From Cytophagales bacterium (lineage in GTDB: Bacteria; Bacteroidota; Bacteroidia; Cytophagales; Microscillaceae), in NCBI GenBank assembly GCA_013297825.1, contig JAAFIN010000024.1, positions 1 to 32,671 on the forward strand: a stretch of 32,671 bases of DNA, read 5' to 3'. This document shows positions 32,671-32,671 of the stretch, in pieces (position 1 is the first letter of the stretch; each line of letters starts with the position of its first letter). The position numbers and the translations under genes are program-made. The notes under the pieces were generated by a model. The model made no database searches and was not told the origin of the DNA. It saw only the letters and a program-made list of their open reading frames with translations.

Positions 32671-32671
32671 T

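Noticed and set aside
1-32671. tRNA or rRNA genes
   Set aside because: No cloverleaf-like sequence with a T-loop GTTCRA context was found; GTTCAAA hits belong to the tandem repeats.

Overview
The window is AT-rich, densely coding DNA from a member of the Bacteroidota, most likely a Cytophagales-type bacterium. Evidence: promoter-like TAnnTTTG boxes in front of several genes, A-rich leaders with few Shine-Dalgarno sites, lipoproteins ending in SCKK after the lipobox, a DUF4856 lipoprotein, a 7TMR-DISM regulator with a C-terminal HTH, and a Bacteroidota-type 386-residue homogentisate dioxygenase. No rRNA, tRNA, phage or intact transposase is visible. The organism call is inference; no database was searched.

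Layout. 1-3.5 kb: the end of tsaD, hemA, a polytopic Cys-containing membrane protein and a PAP2 phosphatase. 3.5-7.5 kb: mnmE (minus), then an RND-type adaptor and a membrane protein. 7.5-13.1 kb: a scrap with a REP-like double hairpin and a transposase/nuclease tail, an enlarged RmuC, a MoxR/ChlI-like AAA+ ATPase, and two tandem paralogous envelope proteins. 13.3-20 kb: ald, a serine-hydrolase lipoprotein, a membrane-bound 7TMR-DISM/HTH regulator, a DUF4856 lipoprotein and a small DUF4177-like secreted protein. 20-25 kb: a di-iron hydroxylase, a 984-residue multidomain RNA-repair-like protein and a small unknown protein. 25-31 kb (minus): hmgA, methylmalonyl-CoA mutase large subunit, CCA-adding enzyme and a membrane-anchored coiled-coil protein. 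31.3 kb to the end: a DUF444-like VWA protein, the likely partner of the AAA+ ATPase 19 kb away.

The strongest candidate for an unusual system is the protein at 21106-24057. It joins an MJ1316 (DUF504) RNA-end recognition domain, an endonuclease/exonuclease/phosphatase domain, a 2H phosphoesterase-like domain and a poly(A)-polymerase-type nucleotidyltransferase in one chain. That is a plausible complete RNA 3'-end processing and re-tailing machine. A 90-bp inverted-repeat element lies directly upstream of it.

The second theme is the intergenic DNA. Nearly every gap holds degenerate short tandem repeats with a 7-base period (several unrelated unit sequences) or a 9-base period, joined through a recurring GGCTGTT module. 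They run up to start and stop codons. Two genes (PAP2, cca) appear to use TTG start codons supplied by the TTGAAC repeat, and the C-terminus of HemA is written by another repeat.

Regulatory signals: a Fur/PerR-type palindrome next to a TAnnTTTG box in front of hemA, two related palindromes around a TATATTTG box in front of the DUF4856 lipoprotein gene, and two pairs of 8-bp direct repeats upstream of the 7TMR regulator.
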